A DNA stretch of 64,000 nt from JAYEHL01 sp041653935 (GCA_041653935.1 JBAZEO010000001.1:682001-746000), one strand, 5' to 3'. Counted from the first letter of the stretch, positions 8,497-17,446 are shown. The notes: generated by a model not told the origin, from the letters alone. Made by a program: numbers and translations.

Positions 8497-9303
8497 TTAA
8501 TTGAGGCTTTTCTTTGGCAAATTATTCCCGGGATATCCGGTTGCAATGTCACCTAGCCATATTTCTTTGCTTATATTCGCAGGGTCTAAGTCTATTCCTT
8601 CCAGTTGAGACTTAATGCAAAATTCTTCCGGGCCGGAATACACGACCCTGCACTGATACCAACGCCAGGCCACTCTCTTCAATTTATCATCATGGCTTAA
8701 CTGATAGGCCAAACCATTAAATAATTTACTATGTAGACGATAGACACGCTCGTCGCCCTCGCTATATAAAACTGAAACATTAAGCACTATGCCATCAAAC
8801 TTAAACCGCGTTTTGCCGTCCGACTCCGGATGCTTTTCCAGGTAGCTTCCCGCTATTAACATGACAACCGCAAATTTTAAATAGTCGGCACGAGACGCCG
8901 TAACCATGAGCTTTCCTTGCATCAGGTCCTTTTTACGATTGAAACCCACTTCGATGAACTCACCGATAAGACTGAACAAATGCTTAAAATCATCGCTCTT
9001 TCTATACTTCTCATACAAACCCATCCAAATGTCTAGTTCTGAATCATACTCGTTGTTTTCAGCTGCCGCCTTTCGCCATTCCTTAAACTGTGCGACAGGC
9101 AAGACTATTATCTCTTTCAATAACGCCTGACAATCCGGCTTCCCCCATTCATCCATGATTTGCTGATAGATGCGCCTGGCTTCCGGCGACTGATTTACAG
9201 CTATATAAACACATATAGCTGCTACAAGTAACGGCTGTATGTCCGGACGCCAGTAGTGAGCATATTGCCCGTAGTCCCTTTTTGATCGGCTTTTTTTGTT
9301 CAT
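8497..9303 (-). CDS. Hypothetical protein, 268 aa
   Basis: I do not recognise this protein. It starts MNKKSRSKRDYGQYAHYWRP, is rich in Lys, Tyr and Trp, and has no clear signal peptide or membrane helix apart from a moderately hydrophobic segment (IQPLLVAAICVYIAV). Base composition is visibly more AT-rich than the his genes next door, which suggests a transferred or lineage-specific gene. It is isolated on the minus strand between the cupin and the metallo-hydrolase. The codon pattern and uninterrupted length support a real gene. Confidence 0.6.
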   Translation of the reverse strand: MNKKSRSKRDYGQYAHYWRPDIQPLLVAAICVYIAVNQSPEARRIYQQIMDEWGKPDCQALLKEIIVLPVAQFKEWRKAAAENNEYDSELDIWMGLYEKYRKSDDFKHLFSLIGEFIEVGFNRKKDLMQGKLMVTASRADYLKFAVVMLIAGSYLEKHPESDGKTRFKFDGIVLNVSVLYSEGDERVYRLHSKLFNGLAYQLSHDDKLKRVAWRWYQCRVVYSGPEEFCIKSQLEGIDLDPANISKEIWLGDIATGYPGNNLPKKSLN

Positions 9304-9444
9304 ATCACGCTTAAGCTATTTTAGCATTTCAGATGAATATCTTGTACCCTGAAGAATTCCCTGTTTTGGATGAATAAGGGGGATTAGATCAATAAACGGC
9401 GGATTACACTTCGTTAAATCCGCCCTGCCGATTCCATCTCGGAC

Positions 9445-10341
9445 TCAGGCGGCCCCTACGCTTTTAAAATAGGCGGTCAAACCAGCGACAGTAACAAACA
9501 ACCCTCGTTGCGGCACCCGAACCCCGTGCCTGCGTTCAATGTCATCGCTGACCCGGCGTTCCATGCTCTCCTGCGTCTCGCCTTTCTTCAACCCGTTAAG
9601 CACCATGTCCCCGTAGACGCGTATATTATCGATAACCCGCGCGGCAAGCACGTCGAGGTCCCGCTCCACCCCGCCATGCGCGAAGAAGATCAGCTCTGCG
9701 CCCAGCTTCATCCCGCGCAGCTTCTCCGCCGACGCAATATACGGCTTCAGATCGAAGCTATTCGGCGGAGCCGCGGGCAGCTGAAAGTCCGGCACACCCA
9801 GCGCCTCGCCACAGAATAAACCTTTTACCTTTCTATCGAATATGGCGATATGGTGCGGCGCGTGCCCCGGCGCGTATATGATCTCAAGCTCCCTGTCGCC
9901 GACATTTATGACCTCGCCATCCTTGGGAAGCAGCAACCGCTCCTCGGGAACAGGCTCCACCTCCCCGAACGTCTCCTCGAAATGCTGGCCCCACACTATG
10001 CGGAACGCCGCGATGAGCCGCGCCGGCTTGATAGCATGCCGGGCATAGCGCGGATGAACTACGATCTTAGCCTCGGGATATAGCTTGGCCAGCGTGCCCG
10101 CGCTGCCTGAATGGTCCATGTGCAGATGCGTGGGCATGAAATAAGCAGGTTTGTCGATATCCAGCTTGCTCAAGGCATCGCGCAGCATGGGGATATTTGA
10201 GGTGGTGCCGGGGTCTATGACCACGGGCAAGAGCGATTTAATGATATAGGCGACGGCCGGATATTGCGCCGTGATTATCGGGGTTTCCAGCCTGTAAACG
10301 CCGTCAGCTACTTCTGAAAGGTTCAATGATGCATTCCTCAA
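9445..10341 (-). CDS. MBL-fold metallo-hydrolase
   Basis: 298 residues. Metal motif THLHMDHSGSAG (HxHxDH) about residue 86, GHAPHHIAIFD and FCGEALG with later FAHGG; these are the five metallo-beta-lactamase motifs. Of the glyoxalase II-like type. Last gene of the minus-strand his run, starting 10 nt after the stop of the BglII-like nuclease gene. Substrate unknown. Confidence 0.88.
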   Translation of the reverse strand: MRNASLNLSEVADGVYRLETPIITAQYPAVAYIIKSLLPVVIDPGTTSNIPMLRDALSKLDIDKPAYFMPTHLHMDHSGSAGTLAKLYPEAKIVVHPRYARHAIKPARLIAAFRIVWGQHFEETFGEVEPVPEERLLLPKDGEVINVGDRELEIIYAPGHAPHHIAIFDRKVKGLFCGEALGVPDFQLPAAPPNSFDLKPYIASAEKLRGMKLGAELIFFAHGGVERDLDVLAARVIDNIRVYGDMVLNGLKKGETQESMERRVSDDIERRHGVRVPQRGLFVTVAGLTAYFKSVGAA

Positions 10342-10351
10342 TTAACACTTC

Positions 10352-10858
10352 TTAATTTCGCGGCAGTAAGCCGATCAGAAGGGTCGGAACATTTATTGGC
10401 AGTACGCTTAAGTAAGTTCGAGCAAGCGCATACTCAGCCATATTTTGTACACTCTTAGGCCTTGTTGGAAAAAACTCCTTGGGTATTGTCGGTACAATGA
10501 GTACTGCCAGAGAGAGGAGCCCATTTAATAGGCCATACTGAAACTTGTAATAGTCACGATACAAGGTCGAACTATTTCCGAACTGGATTTCAACAAAAAC
10601 CAATCCTTTACGGGAATCCCCTATGAGCTTCGGCTCTTTGCGAAGAAGTGGCTGTGGCTCCCAACCAAGCTTTCTAAAACCAGCGGCAAACGCTTTATTG
10701 TACGCAGTCTGGTGTTTACAACTGCCACTATTATCTGAATAACTATATGCTCTATCCCAAACTATAGAACCAACTATTTGCTCCACCTCGGCAATTTCAG
10801 TCGCGAGCGTTTTCTTTAGTTGGTCTCCGCAATGAAAGTACGCTGTCTCAAACTTCAC
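10352..10858 (-). CDS. BglII/BstYI-type restriction endonuclease-like protein, no methylase nearby
   Basis: 168 residues from a GTG 7 nt after the hisB stop; the ribosome site GAGGGG overlaps the end of hisB. Key feature: GDSRKGLVFVEIQFGN, an Asp then, nine residues later, Glu-x-Gln. This is the same spacing as the BglII active site (Asp84, Glu93, Gln95). The following DYYKFQYG and the C-terminal pattern (AEYALARTYLSVLPINVPTLLIGLL) also match the BglII/BstYI family. Longer upstream readings overlap hisB and do not resemble the family. AT-richer than hisB and hisD, consistent with transfer. No DNA methyltransferase gene lies in the window, so its status as an active restriction enzyme is unclear. 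Confidence 0.75.
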   Translation of the reverse strand: MKFETAYFHCGDQLKKTLATEIAEVEQIVGSIVWDRAYSYSDNSGSCKHQTAYNKAFAAGFRKLGWEPQPLLRKEPKLIGDSRKGLVFVEIQFGNSSTLYRDYYKFQYGLLNGLLSLAVLIVPTIPKEFFPTRPKSVQNMAEYALARTYLSVLPINVPTLLIGLLPRN

Positions 10859-10865
10859 GCGATTT

Positions 10866-11459
10866 CTACCCCTCGATCTTTCCCTTGGTGCTCGGCACCC
10901 TGCCCGCGATGCGCAAGTCGATGCGCGTAGCGGAGCCCAGCGCGCGGCCCAGCGCTTTGAACAGAGCCTCCACCTTGTGGTGCTCGTTCGTGCCATAGAT
11001 CACCTGGGCGTGCAGGTTCATCTTGCCCTCGGCGGCAAACGTCTCCAGGAAGTGGCGTATCATATCGGTCTCCATATCGCCGACCTTCTTATTAGTAAAT
11101 TGCAGGTCCAGCACGGAGTATCCCCTGCCGGAGAGGTCAACCACAACGGTGGCCAGCGCCTCGTCCATGGGGACAATGGCATGGGCCATGCGCACGATGC
11201 CCTCCTTATCGCCCAGCGCCTTGTTCAGCGCCTGGCCCAGCGCGATGGCGACATCCTCGGCCAGGTGGTGCTCATCCCAGCCGGAGGCTGTAATATTTAT
11301 GTCAAATAGACCGTGCTGGGCCACGTGGGTCAGCATGTGATCGAACATCTTGGAGCCGGTCTTGATGGTGAACTTGCCCTGGCCGTCGAGGGAGAGCGTC
11401 ACCTTTATCTTGGTCTCCCCTGTTTCACGGATTATTGTCGCCGATCTCTTGCCTGCCAT
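10866..11459 (-). CDS. hisB: Imidazoleglycerol-phosphate dehydratase
   Basis: Sixth step of histidine synthesis: dehydrates imidazole glycerol phosphate to imidazole acetol phosphate. 197 residues, the monofunctional length (no phosphatase domain). Metal-binding motifs are DEHHLAEDVAIALG and GTNEHHKVEALFKALG; also FDHMLTHVAQHG. Ribosome site GGAGGTAA precedes the ATG. Separated from hisC by a 111-bp gap containing a palindromic repeat, while the nuclease gene follows directly. Confidence 0.97.
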   Translation of the reverse strand: MAGKRSATIIRETGETKIKVTLSLDGQGKFTIKTGSKMFDHMLTHVAQHGLFDINITASGWDEHHLAEDVAIALGQALNKALGDKEGIVRMAHAIVPMDEALATVVVDLSGRGYSVLDLQFTNKKVGDMETDMIRHFLETFAAEGKMNLHAQVIYGTNEHHKVEALFKALGRALGSATRIDLRIAGRVPSTKGKIEG

Positions 11460-11461
11460 AA

Positions 11462-11568
11462 TTTACCTCCATTATTAAATGGGGACACCCCCCGATATAC
11501 GTCCATCGTGTAGGGGCAACCCCCCTTGGTTGCCCGTGAAAGGGCAGGCACAGAGGCCTGCCCCTACA
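11462..11568. repeat. GC-rich palindromic repeat in the hisC-hisB gap
   Basis: Contains GTAGGGGCAACCCCCC...GGTTGCCC and GGGCAGGCACAGAGGCCTGCCC, each an inverted repeat ending in a GTAGGGGC-type flank. Similar GTAGGGGC/GCCCCTAC palindromes occur around 45690-45935 and 59650-59735. Looks like a small dispersed extragenic palindrome. It lies between two cotranscribed genes and could form mRNA hairpins there. Confidence 0.6.
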
Positions 11569-11570
11569 TT

Positions 11571-12671
11571 CTATTTGCCCTTGTGCGCTGTCTTCAGCGC
11601 AGCTATAACTACATCGGTGTGCTCCGGCTTGCCGACGCTGATACGTATGTAATTCTTAAGCAGTGGCGTATCGAAATAACGCAGGAAGATGCCCTTCTTG
11701 CGCAGCGCCTCATGCATCTTGCGTGCGTTGCCGTCGGTCACGGCGCACAGGATGAAATTCGAATCCGACGGGTACGGCCGCAGGAAACTCAATTTCGACA
11801 ACTGATCGTAAAGCCGCTCGCGCTCCGCGATTATCTTCTCCACGGTAGCCTTGAGATATTTGATATCCTTCATCGATTCCAGAAGAGCCACCTGAGACGC
11901 GGCGGTGATGTTGTACGGCTGTTTTATCTTTATCAGTTGCTCGACGATGGCAGGCGCGAAGATGCCGTAACCGATGCGCAGTCCGGCCAAGCCGGCCCAC
12001 TTGCTTAAAGTACGCAGCACGATGAGGTTGCTGTATTTCGCCACGAGAGGAGCAACGGTGACGCCGCTGAACTCGTAGTAGGCCTCATCGATGACGACTA
12101 TCCTTCCCGTCTTCACTAATTCGACGATATCAGATTCGGATGTAAGATTGGCCGTCGGGTTGTTGGGCGAGGCGATGAAGACCACCTTGGCTTTACTATC
12201 GAGCGCCTTCGCCACCGCAGGGACATCGATGTTAAAGTTCTTATCGCGCGCCAGCTCTACGATGCGCCCGCCGCAGACGTCGGTGCAGAACGGATACATG
12301 CCGAACGTCGGCGGGCAGTTCACCACGCCGTCGCCGGGTTCGAGGAATAACCTGAGTATGAGATCAATGAGCTCATCGCTGCCGGCGCCGGCCAGGATGC
12401 ACGATGCGTCGACCCCGGTGTACTTCGACAGCGCCGCGCGCACCTCGCGCTGCTCCGGGTCGGGATAGATGTTGAAATAGGGATATTTGGCCAGCGCTTT
12501 GCCCACGCGCGGCGAGCAGCCGTAGGGGTTCTCGTTGCCATCGAGCTTTATCACTTCGTCCATGGTGATACCCGCGCGCTCGGCCAGCACCTCGGGCGGC
12601 ACGATGGGCGTGTACGGCCTCATCTTGAGGACATCTTGTCTCATCATTTTTGTAATATCGACAGGCTTCAT
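11571..12671 (-). CDS. hisC: Histidinol-phosphate aminotransferase
   Basis: PLP enzyme that transfers the amino group from glutamate to imidazole acetol phosphate. 366 residues, class II fold I aminotransferase. N-terminal LDGNENPYGCSPRV, ASPNNPTANLT, IDEAYYEFSG and the PLP lysine in RTLSKWAGLAGLRIGYG. Its ATG overlaps the hisD stop by 4 nt (ATGA), so the two are translationally coupled. Confidence 0.97.
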   Translation of the reverse strand: MKPVDITKMMRQDVLKMRPYTPIVPPEVLAERAGITMDEVIKLDGNENPYGCSPRVGKALAKYPYFNIYPDPEQREVRAALSKYTGVDASCILAGAGSDELIDLILRLFLEPGDGVVNCPPTFGMYPFCTDVCGGRIVELARDKNFNIDVPAVAKALDSKAKVVFIASPNNPTANLTSESDIVELVKTGRIVVIDEAYYEFSGVTVAPLVAKYSNLIVLRTLSKWAGLAGLRIGYGIFAPAIVEQLIKIKQPYNITAASQVALLESMKDIKYLKATVEKIIAERERLYDQLSKLSFLRPYPSDSNFILCAVTDGNARKMHEALRKKGIFLRYFDTPLLKNYIRISVGKPEHTDVVIAALKTAHKGK

Positions 12672-13951
12672 TTTCCCCTGCCCTTCTCGTATCTTATCTC
12701 CGCCGCCCGCGCGTGCGCCGTGAGCCCCTCCGACCGCGCAATCCGCGATGCCGCGGGGCCCAGCGTATCCAGATCATCTTCGACCAGGGCCACCACGCTG
12801 GTGGTCTTCAAGAAATCGTTCACGTTCAGCGGCGAGTTGAATCTGGCGCTGCCCCCCGTGGGCATGACATGACTGGGCCCGGCCACGTAGTCGCCCAGCA
12901 CCTCGGGCGAGCTGTCGCCGATGAAGATGCCGCCGGCGTTGCGTATGCCCTCGGCATATGTCGCAGCATCGCGCATCAGCAGGGACAGGTGCTCCGGCGC
13001 ATACTGGTTGGCCAGCTCAATGGCCTGCTCCATGTCATCGACTATAATTATGCGACCCCGTTCGTTGAGCGACTTACGCGCGATATCCGCCCTCTCCAGC
13101 ACCTTCAGCTGGCGCTCGATCTCCTTATTAACCGCCGATGCGAGTTTGGCCGACGTTGTTATCATGATGGCGGATGATAGAACATCATGCTCCGCCTGCG
13201 CCAGCAAATCAAGCGCGCAGTGGACCGGAGATGCCAGATCATCGGCGATAACGATGGTCTCCGTGGGCCCGGCCAGCCCGTCTATATCCACCTCACCGTA
13301 CACCAGCCTCTTGGCGATGGTGACGAAGATGTTGCCCGGCCCGCATATCTTGTCCACTTTCTGTATCGATTTGGTGCCGTAGGCCATGGCCGCGATAGCC
13401 CCGGCGCCGCCGACCTTGAATACACTATCAGCCCCTGCTACATCCGCGGCGACCAGCGTCGCGGGGGGCACTTTGCCATCTTTCCCCGGGGGAGTTACGA
13501 CGGTGATATGCTTCACGCCGGCAACGCGCGCCGGGATAACGGTCATCAGCACGGTGGAGGGGTAGCTGGCTGTGCCGCCGGGGGCGTAGACCCCCACCCG
13601 TTCGATGGGGTTTACGATCTGTCCCACACCCTCCTCCATAAACTCCTTGACGGCGTAACGAAGCTGCGTCAGGTGGAAAGCTCGAATACGGTCGGCCGCA
13701 GTGTTGAGGGCATCGATGAGGCTGCTATCCACATTTTTATAGGCCGCGGCGATCTCTTCATCGCTTACGGCCAGATTTTTCAGGGAGACGCCGTCGAACT
13801 TTTTCGCCAGCTCTTTGAGAGCGGCATCGCCGCGCTGACGCACATCGGCCAGTATCTTCTCAACGGCATCCTTATGCGCCGCCTCGGCGGTGGCCAGAGG
13901 CGGCCTCCTCAGCTCGACCGTGGCCGCATTGAAACCCTTTATTATCTTCAT
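12668..13951 (-). CDS. hisD: Histidinol dehydrogenase
   Basis: Catalyses the last two oxidations, histidinol to histidine, with NAD and zinc. 427 residues, full length. Visible: VGVYAPGGTASYPSTVLM, CGPGNIFVTIAKR, DGLAGPTETIVIAD, then QAEHDVLSSA and the C-terminal GPSHVMPTGGSARF. The ATG at 13951 is taken because MKIIKGF is the homologous N-terminus; it overlaps the stop of the upstream phospholipase-like gene by 4 nt. A longer start exists but would lie inside that gene. Confidence 0.96.
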   Translation of the reverse strand: MKIIKGFNAATVELRRPPLATAEAAHKDAVEKILADVRQRGDAALKELAKKFDGVSLKNLAVSDEEIAAAYKNVDSSLIDALNTAADRIRAFHLTQLRYAVKEFMEEGVGQIVNPIERVGVYAPGGTASYPSTVLMTVIPARVAGVKHITVVTPPGKDGKVPPATLVAADVAGADSVFKVGGAGAIAAMAYGTKSIQKVDKICGPGNIFVTIAKRLVYGEVDIDGLAGPTETIVIADDLASPVHCALDLLAQAEHDVLSSAIMITTSAKLASAVNKEIERQLKVLERADIARKSLNERGRIIIVDDMEQAIELANQYAPEHLSLLMRDAATYAEGIRNAGGIFIGDSSPEVLGDYVAGPSHVMPTGGSARFNSPLNVNDFLKTTSVVALVEDDLDTLGPAASRIARSEGLTAHARAAEIRYEKGRGK

Positions 13952-14700
13952 CTCAAATACTCCCTCGCTATCTCCACCGACCGATTTATGCACTTATCAC
14001 GAAAGGCATTGAGCCTTTCCTCACCGACATATCTTACCACCCACTCTACCTTATCAGGCATGTCCTTTAGAAAAGCCTCCGCCTGTTCCTGACTCACCCT
14101 CTCCCGGGAAACGAGAAAGGCCTGGACGAACATCCGCAGGTCGGAAGAGTTCACCTCCCGCACCGTAGTGGACCACACGAAATCGCGCCAGTTGCACAGG
14201 GCGGTATTATCCACGATCCCGATATCCATATCGGCGTTCCAGTTATTGATCCTCTCCCTGATCAGAGCCAGCCTGGTCTTATCCATCCGCTCCCGGCGGT
14301 CCGTTTCATATTGTAAAAGACGGTCGAGCATATTGGCCGCCGTATCACCACCCAGCGGAGACTTCTTGCTGAAGAACGGGCGGTAGATATCCGTTATCCA
14401 CGCATCATCGACGATGAGATGGCACACATATCCGGCAATAAAGGCCCTGGTCCCCTCCGCAAGCTCGCTGCCATCGCTGAAACTAGGGTGCTGCTGGAAC
14501 ATCAGGTTCGGCCCGCTCTGTGCATCGTCCCCGTCCAGATCGAAGAAATGTGTATGCACCCTCGATACGTTACCCACAAAATGAGCGTCGGGCGAGATGG
14601 CACCGCCCAGATAGCACTCGATGTTGTCGAGCAATATGGGACTACCCAGCGCTTCCGCCGCCTGACTGGCAATGCTCAGATGATAATAGATTAGCGGCAT
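13948..14700 (-). CDS. Zinc-dependent phospholipase C-like protein
   Basis: 250 residues. N-terminal MPLIYYHLSIA, then GGAISPDAHFVGN, HTHFFDLDG and FIAGYVCHLIVDDAW. This order of His/Asp ligands is that of the Zn_dep_PLPC (S1/P1-like) fold. No signal peptide, so it probably stays in the cytosol. The stop overlaps the hisD start (ATGA), so it is part of the his transcript even though no histidine role is known for the family. Family call is moderate; substrate unknown. Confidence 0.65.
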   Translation of the reverse strand: MPLIYYHLSIASQAAEALGSPILLDNIECYLGGAISPDAHFVGNVSRVHTHFFDLDGDDAQSGPNLMFQQHPSFSDGSELAEGTRAFIAGYVCHLIVDDAWITDIYRPFFSKKSPLGGDTAANMLDRLLQYETDRRERMDKTRLALIRERINNWNADMDIGIVDNTALCNWRDFVWSTTVREVNSSDLRMFVQAFLVSRERVSQEQAEAFLKDMPDKVEWVVRYVGEERLNAFRDKCINRSVEIAREYLR

Positions 14701-14764
14701 CCCCTCGACCTTAACGTTTCTCTTGCCCGTTGTAAGGCGGGTTTAAAGAAGTATAACCCACCGA

Positions 14765-16177
14765 CTACCAATTTAAAACGTTTTCGATAGCCTTGACCAG
14801 ACGGCCGATGCGTTCCTTCTTGCGCGGGTCGGAAAGCGCATCGCTATGGCCGATAAGACACGATGTGGATTCGCATACGGTATCGATGATATTGAGATTG
14901 TTCCTGCGCAGCGTCGCGCCGGTCTCGGTGTTCTCTATCAGCAGGTCGGCGTCCTCCGGCAGGAACGCTTCGCTCGCGCCCCAGGTGGGAACTATCTTGC
15001 AGCACGCCAGATGATTGTCGCGGGCATACTTTTCGGCGATGTTCACATACTCCGAGGCCACGCGCACCGAGGTCAGGTCGCCTCTGCGCACCATCTCGCG
15101 CAGCTCGCCGATGCTGTTAGCAGGGAACCCGCCACCGACAACAGCCACGATCTTCACTTTGGCAAAGCCCAGCTTGAGCACCTTGCGCGCCGGGCTCGAC
15201 GGGAAACGATATAGGTGGTCGCTGAGCCAGTCCTCGCCGGTGATGGCCAGGTCGAAGTTGCCGTTGGCCACCTGCAGCGGCATATCCTGCGGGCGTATCA
15301 TCTTTATAGAGACGCCGGGAATATCGATCGTGGGACGATGTGTCAGCGAATCGTCGGAATATCCTTCGATCCCCAGTCCGGTTCGCTGCAACAGCTCGGC
15401 GGTGGTCTTCATCAGGTGTCCATCGGGCAACGCCAATCGGACGTCTCCATCGACCGCCTCTGCACAAACCGCAGCGCCCTTCTTGCCGGCCCTCTCCTCG
15501 ATCTTCATTTCCTCCGCAGCCGGAGCGTCCGTTATATAAGGCTGCAGGCTCGTCAGAATATCGCTCAGATCGAGCCGGCTCAGACTATTCTTGTTGGCTA
15601 TGAGACAGGCGCCGCAGGTGATGATGTCTGCTATGGGAATCAAATCGAAAGAGGCCAGCTTCTTCGCCGTCATTTTGGGGATGATGGCCACATCGGCGCT
15701 CTCGGGGGGATAGACCTCGCCGGCGCCCAGTATCGGCAGTATGCTGAAGCGTTTGAGCCTGTATTTCAAGGCGAAGGCCTCCGCTATGTTCTGATACTCG
15801 CTGACGATGCGCACCCTCTCGAAACAGGCATTCAACCCCTTTGCCGATGCAACCCCGCTCCTCCTGCCGGCCACGGCGCACAGATCGAACCCGCCGTAGC
15901 CCAGGTCCTTCAGCTTCATCACATCGCTGGTAGGATATTTCGCCATGAGCTCGCCCATCCAATCCAGGCCACAGATGCCGATATCGTAGTTGCCGATGGC
16001 CACTTGAATAGGGATATCGCGCTCGCGAAAGACCTTTATGAACATATTGGGGAAACGGGAGGATTTCAACCGATACGAACGGGACCGCTCGTTGTAGTCA
16101 TCGAGGCCGAAGCCCGCCTTATCAAGCAATGCGGCGGTCTCCTTCTGCAGTTTTCCCTTTGGCAGCGCCAGCTTCAC
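14765..16177 (-). CDS. hisG: Fused double ATP phosphoribosyltransferase (HisG-HisG)
   Basis: First step of histidine synthesis: ATP plus PRPP to phosphoribosyl-ATP. 470 residues, about twice the short-form HisG. Residues 1-225 start VKLALPKGKLQKE and residues about 245-470 start VRLALPDGHLMKT; each half shows DIPIQVAIGNYDIGICGLDW-type and SEYxNIAE segments. The second half keeps the PRPP-binding loop (ENTETGATLRRNNL). In the first half the matching place reads IIPKMTAKKLASF, without the TGxTL signature. The GTG start overlaps the hisZ stop (GTGA). No C-terminal ACT-like domain is present, consistent with a HisZ-dependent short form. Confidence 0.9.
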   Translation of the reverse strand: MKLALPKGKLQKETAALLDKAGFGLDDYNERSRSYRLKSSRFPNMFIKVFRERDIPIQVAIGNYDIGICGLDWMGELMAKYPTSDVMKLKDLGYGGFDLCAVAGRRSGVASAKGLNACFERVRIVSEYQNIAEAFALKYRLKRFSILPILGAGEVYPPESADVAIIPKMTAKKLASFDLIPIADIITCGACLIANKNSLSRLDLSDILTSLQPYITDAPAAEEMKIEERAGKKGAAVCAEAVDGDVRLALPDGHLMKTTAELLQRTGLGIEGYSDDSLTHRPTIDIPGVSIKMIRPQDMPLQVANGNFDLAITGEDWLSDHLYRFPSSPARKVLKLGFAKVKIVAVVGGGFPANSIGELREMVRRGDLTSVRVASEYVNIAEKYARDNHLACCKIVPTWGASEAFLPEDADLLIENTETGATLRRNNLNIIDTVCESTSCLIGHSDALSDPRKKERIGRLVKAIENVLNW

Positions 16178-17418
16178 CGCGCGCCCTCCAACGCCTTTTT
16201 TATCTCGGCATCCGATGAGACCTCGATCTTTTTCAAGGTGCTTCTGTCGACCAGCTTGAAGAGCCCCTTGCCGGACGGAGTAATTATCCACCTGAAATCA
16301 TCGGCGCTCTTCCCTTTTAGCTCAAAGGCCACTACGTAGCCCGATTTTCGCAGCGACCCAGCCAGCTTGAGGCAGGCGGCAACCTCCTCGTCCCTGGCCT
16401 TGCCGATATTGAGGAGTAGCCTGTTTCCCGTTTTTGCCTTGAGCTTGAGCATATCCATCAATTTGTCTACGTACAGCGCGAACCCGGACGCGGGCATATG
16501 CGCCCCGCCCACCAGCGATATCAGGTCATCGTACCTGCCGCCCCCGCCGACCTTCTGCCCGGCAACGTAGAACTGGAATATAGCCCCGGTATAGTATTCA
16601 AAGCCCCTGCCGGACGATATGTCGATATGATATTTGCACCCCGCCGAGGTAAGCAGTTTGGCTATCTCTATGAAATCGTTCAGGCTCGGCTCAAGACCGG
16701 CCAGCGACTTGCCGACTATGGCGCTGATGTTCTCCAGATATCCCGCCGAGTTGCCCTTTATATCCAGCAGTATATTCAAGGCCTTCTTCAGTTCTTTATC
16801 CTTGGTCTTGACCTCGCCCAGCGCTTTGAAATTCCCCTCCAGCACCTGGTCGAATATCTTGGTCTGCTCCTCCTCGCCCAGTCCCAGCTCAGCTATGAGC
16901 GCCCTGATGAGCCCGGCATGGGACAGCCCGACCTCAAGCTTCCCGACGCCGAGCGAATCGACGATCTCGGACGCCAGCATCACAAGCTCGATATCCGCAA
17001 GCGATCCCCCTCCCCCGATGAGCTCCACCCCGCACTGCCACTGCTCCCGGTGCTCCGTCCCCGTCCCCTCGAACGAAAACACGTTCCCCACATAGGAAAG
17101 ACGAGCGACACCGCCCTCCTTGATAGTGCGCGACTTTTCCGCGAACATCCTGGCGATAGGAATGGTGCCCTCGGGGCGCAGCACAACACGCTCGCCGCTC
17201 CAGCCGTCCCAGTCCAGGAAAGTATAGACGCGACCGAGCATGCCGGGGGTCAGCGTGCCGGTAGCCGTGAACAGGTGCAGATACTCCAGCGTAGGGGTCC
17301 TGACCTCTTCATAGCCCCATCGTGAAGTAGAACTGCGGAACACGTCCTCGATATGCCGGAACTTGGCCATGTCCTCCGGCAGAATATCGCGCATCCCTTT
17401 GCATCGCGGCACCTTCAT
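16174..17418 (-). CDS. hisZ: ATP phosphoribosyltransferase regulatory subunit (HisRS paralogue)
   Basis: About 414 residues related to class II histidyl-tRNA synthetase. Visible: CKGMRDILPEDM, VVLRPEGTIPIARMFA, YVGNVFSFEGTGTEHREQWQCGVELIGG and GRGFEYYTGAIFQF. In true HisRS the last segment reads RGLDYYTGTVFE, and the C-terminal anticodon domain is well conserved; here that domain is degenerate. Together with the directly coupled short-form hisG this favours HisZ, the partner that activates and regulates HisG. A diverged HisRS is the alternative. Start: two adjacent ATGs (17421, 17418); the second has better spacing from AAGGTGG. Confidence 0.8.
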   Translation of the reverse strand: MKVPRCKGMRDILPEDMAKFRHIEDVFRSSTSRWGYEEVRTPTLEYLHLFTATGTLTPGMLGRVYTFLDWDGWSGERVVLRPEGTIPIARMFAEKSRTIKEGGVARLSYVGNVFSFEGTGTEHREQWQCGVELIGGGGSLADIELVMLASEIVDSLGVGKLEVGLSHAGLIRALIAELGLGEEEQTKIFDQVLEGNFKALGEVKTKDKELKKALNILLDIKGNSAGYLENISAIVGKSLAGLEPSLNDFIEIAKLLTSAGCKYHIDISSGRGFEYYTGAIFQFYVAGQKVGGGGRYDDLISLVGGAHMPASGFALYVDKLMDMLKLKAKTGNRLLLNIGKARDEEVAACLKLAGSLRKSGYVVAFELKGKSADDFRWIITPSGKGLFKLVDRSTLKKIEVSSDAEIKKALEGAR

Positions 17419-17446
17419 CATTACCACCTTAAACGAAGATAAAGCC

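Noticed and set aside
10859..10996. N-terminal extension of the BglII-like protein into hisB
   Set aside because: The extra 46 residues read out of frame through hisB and are Arg/Ala-rich, typical of a shadow frame.
15215..16339. Long plus-strand open frames opposite hisG and hisD
   Set aside because: They lie opposite recognisable genes in GC-rich DNA, have no ribosome site and encode no known domain.
16174..17418. Histidyl-tRNA synthetase
   Set aside because: The histidine A-type motif and C-terminal domain differ from HisRS, and the gene is fused in translation with a short-form hisG, so HisZ fits better.
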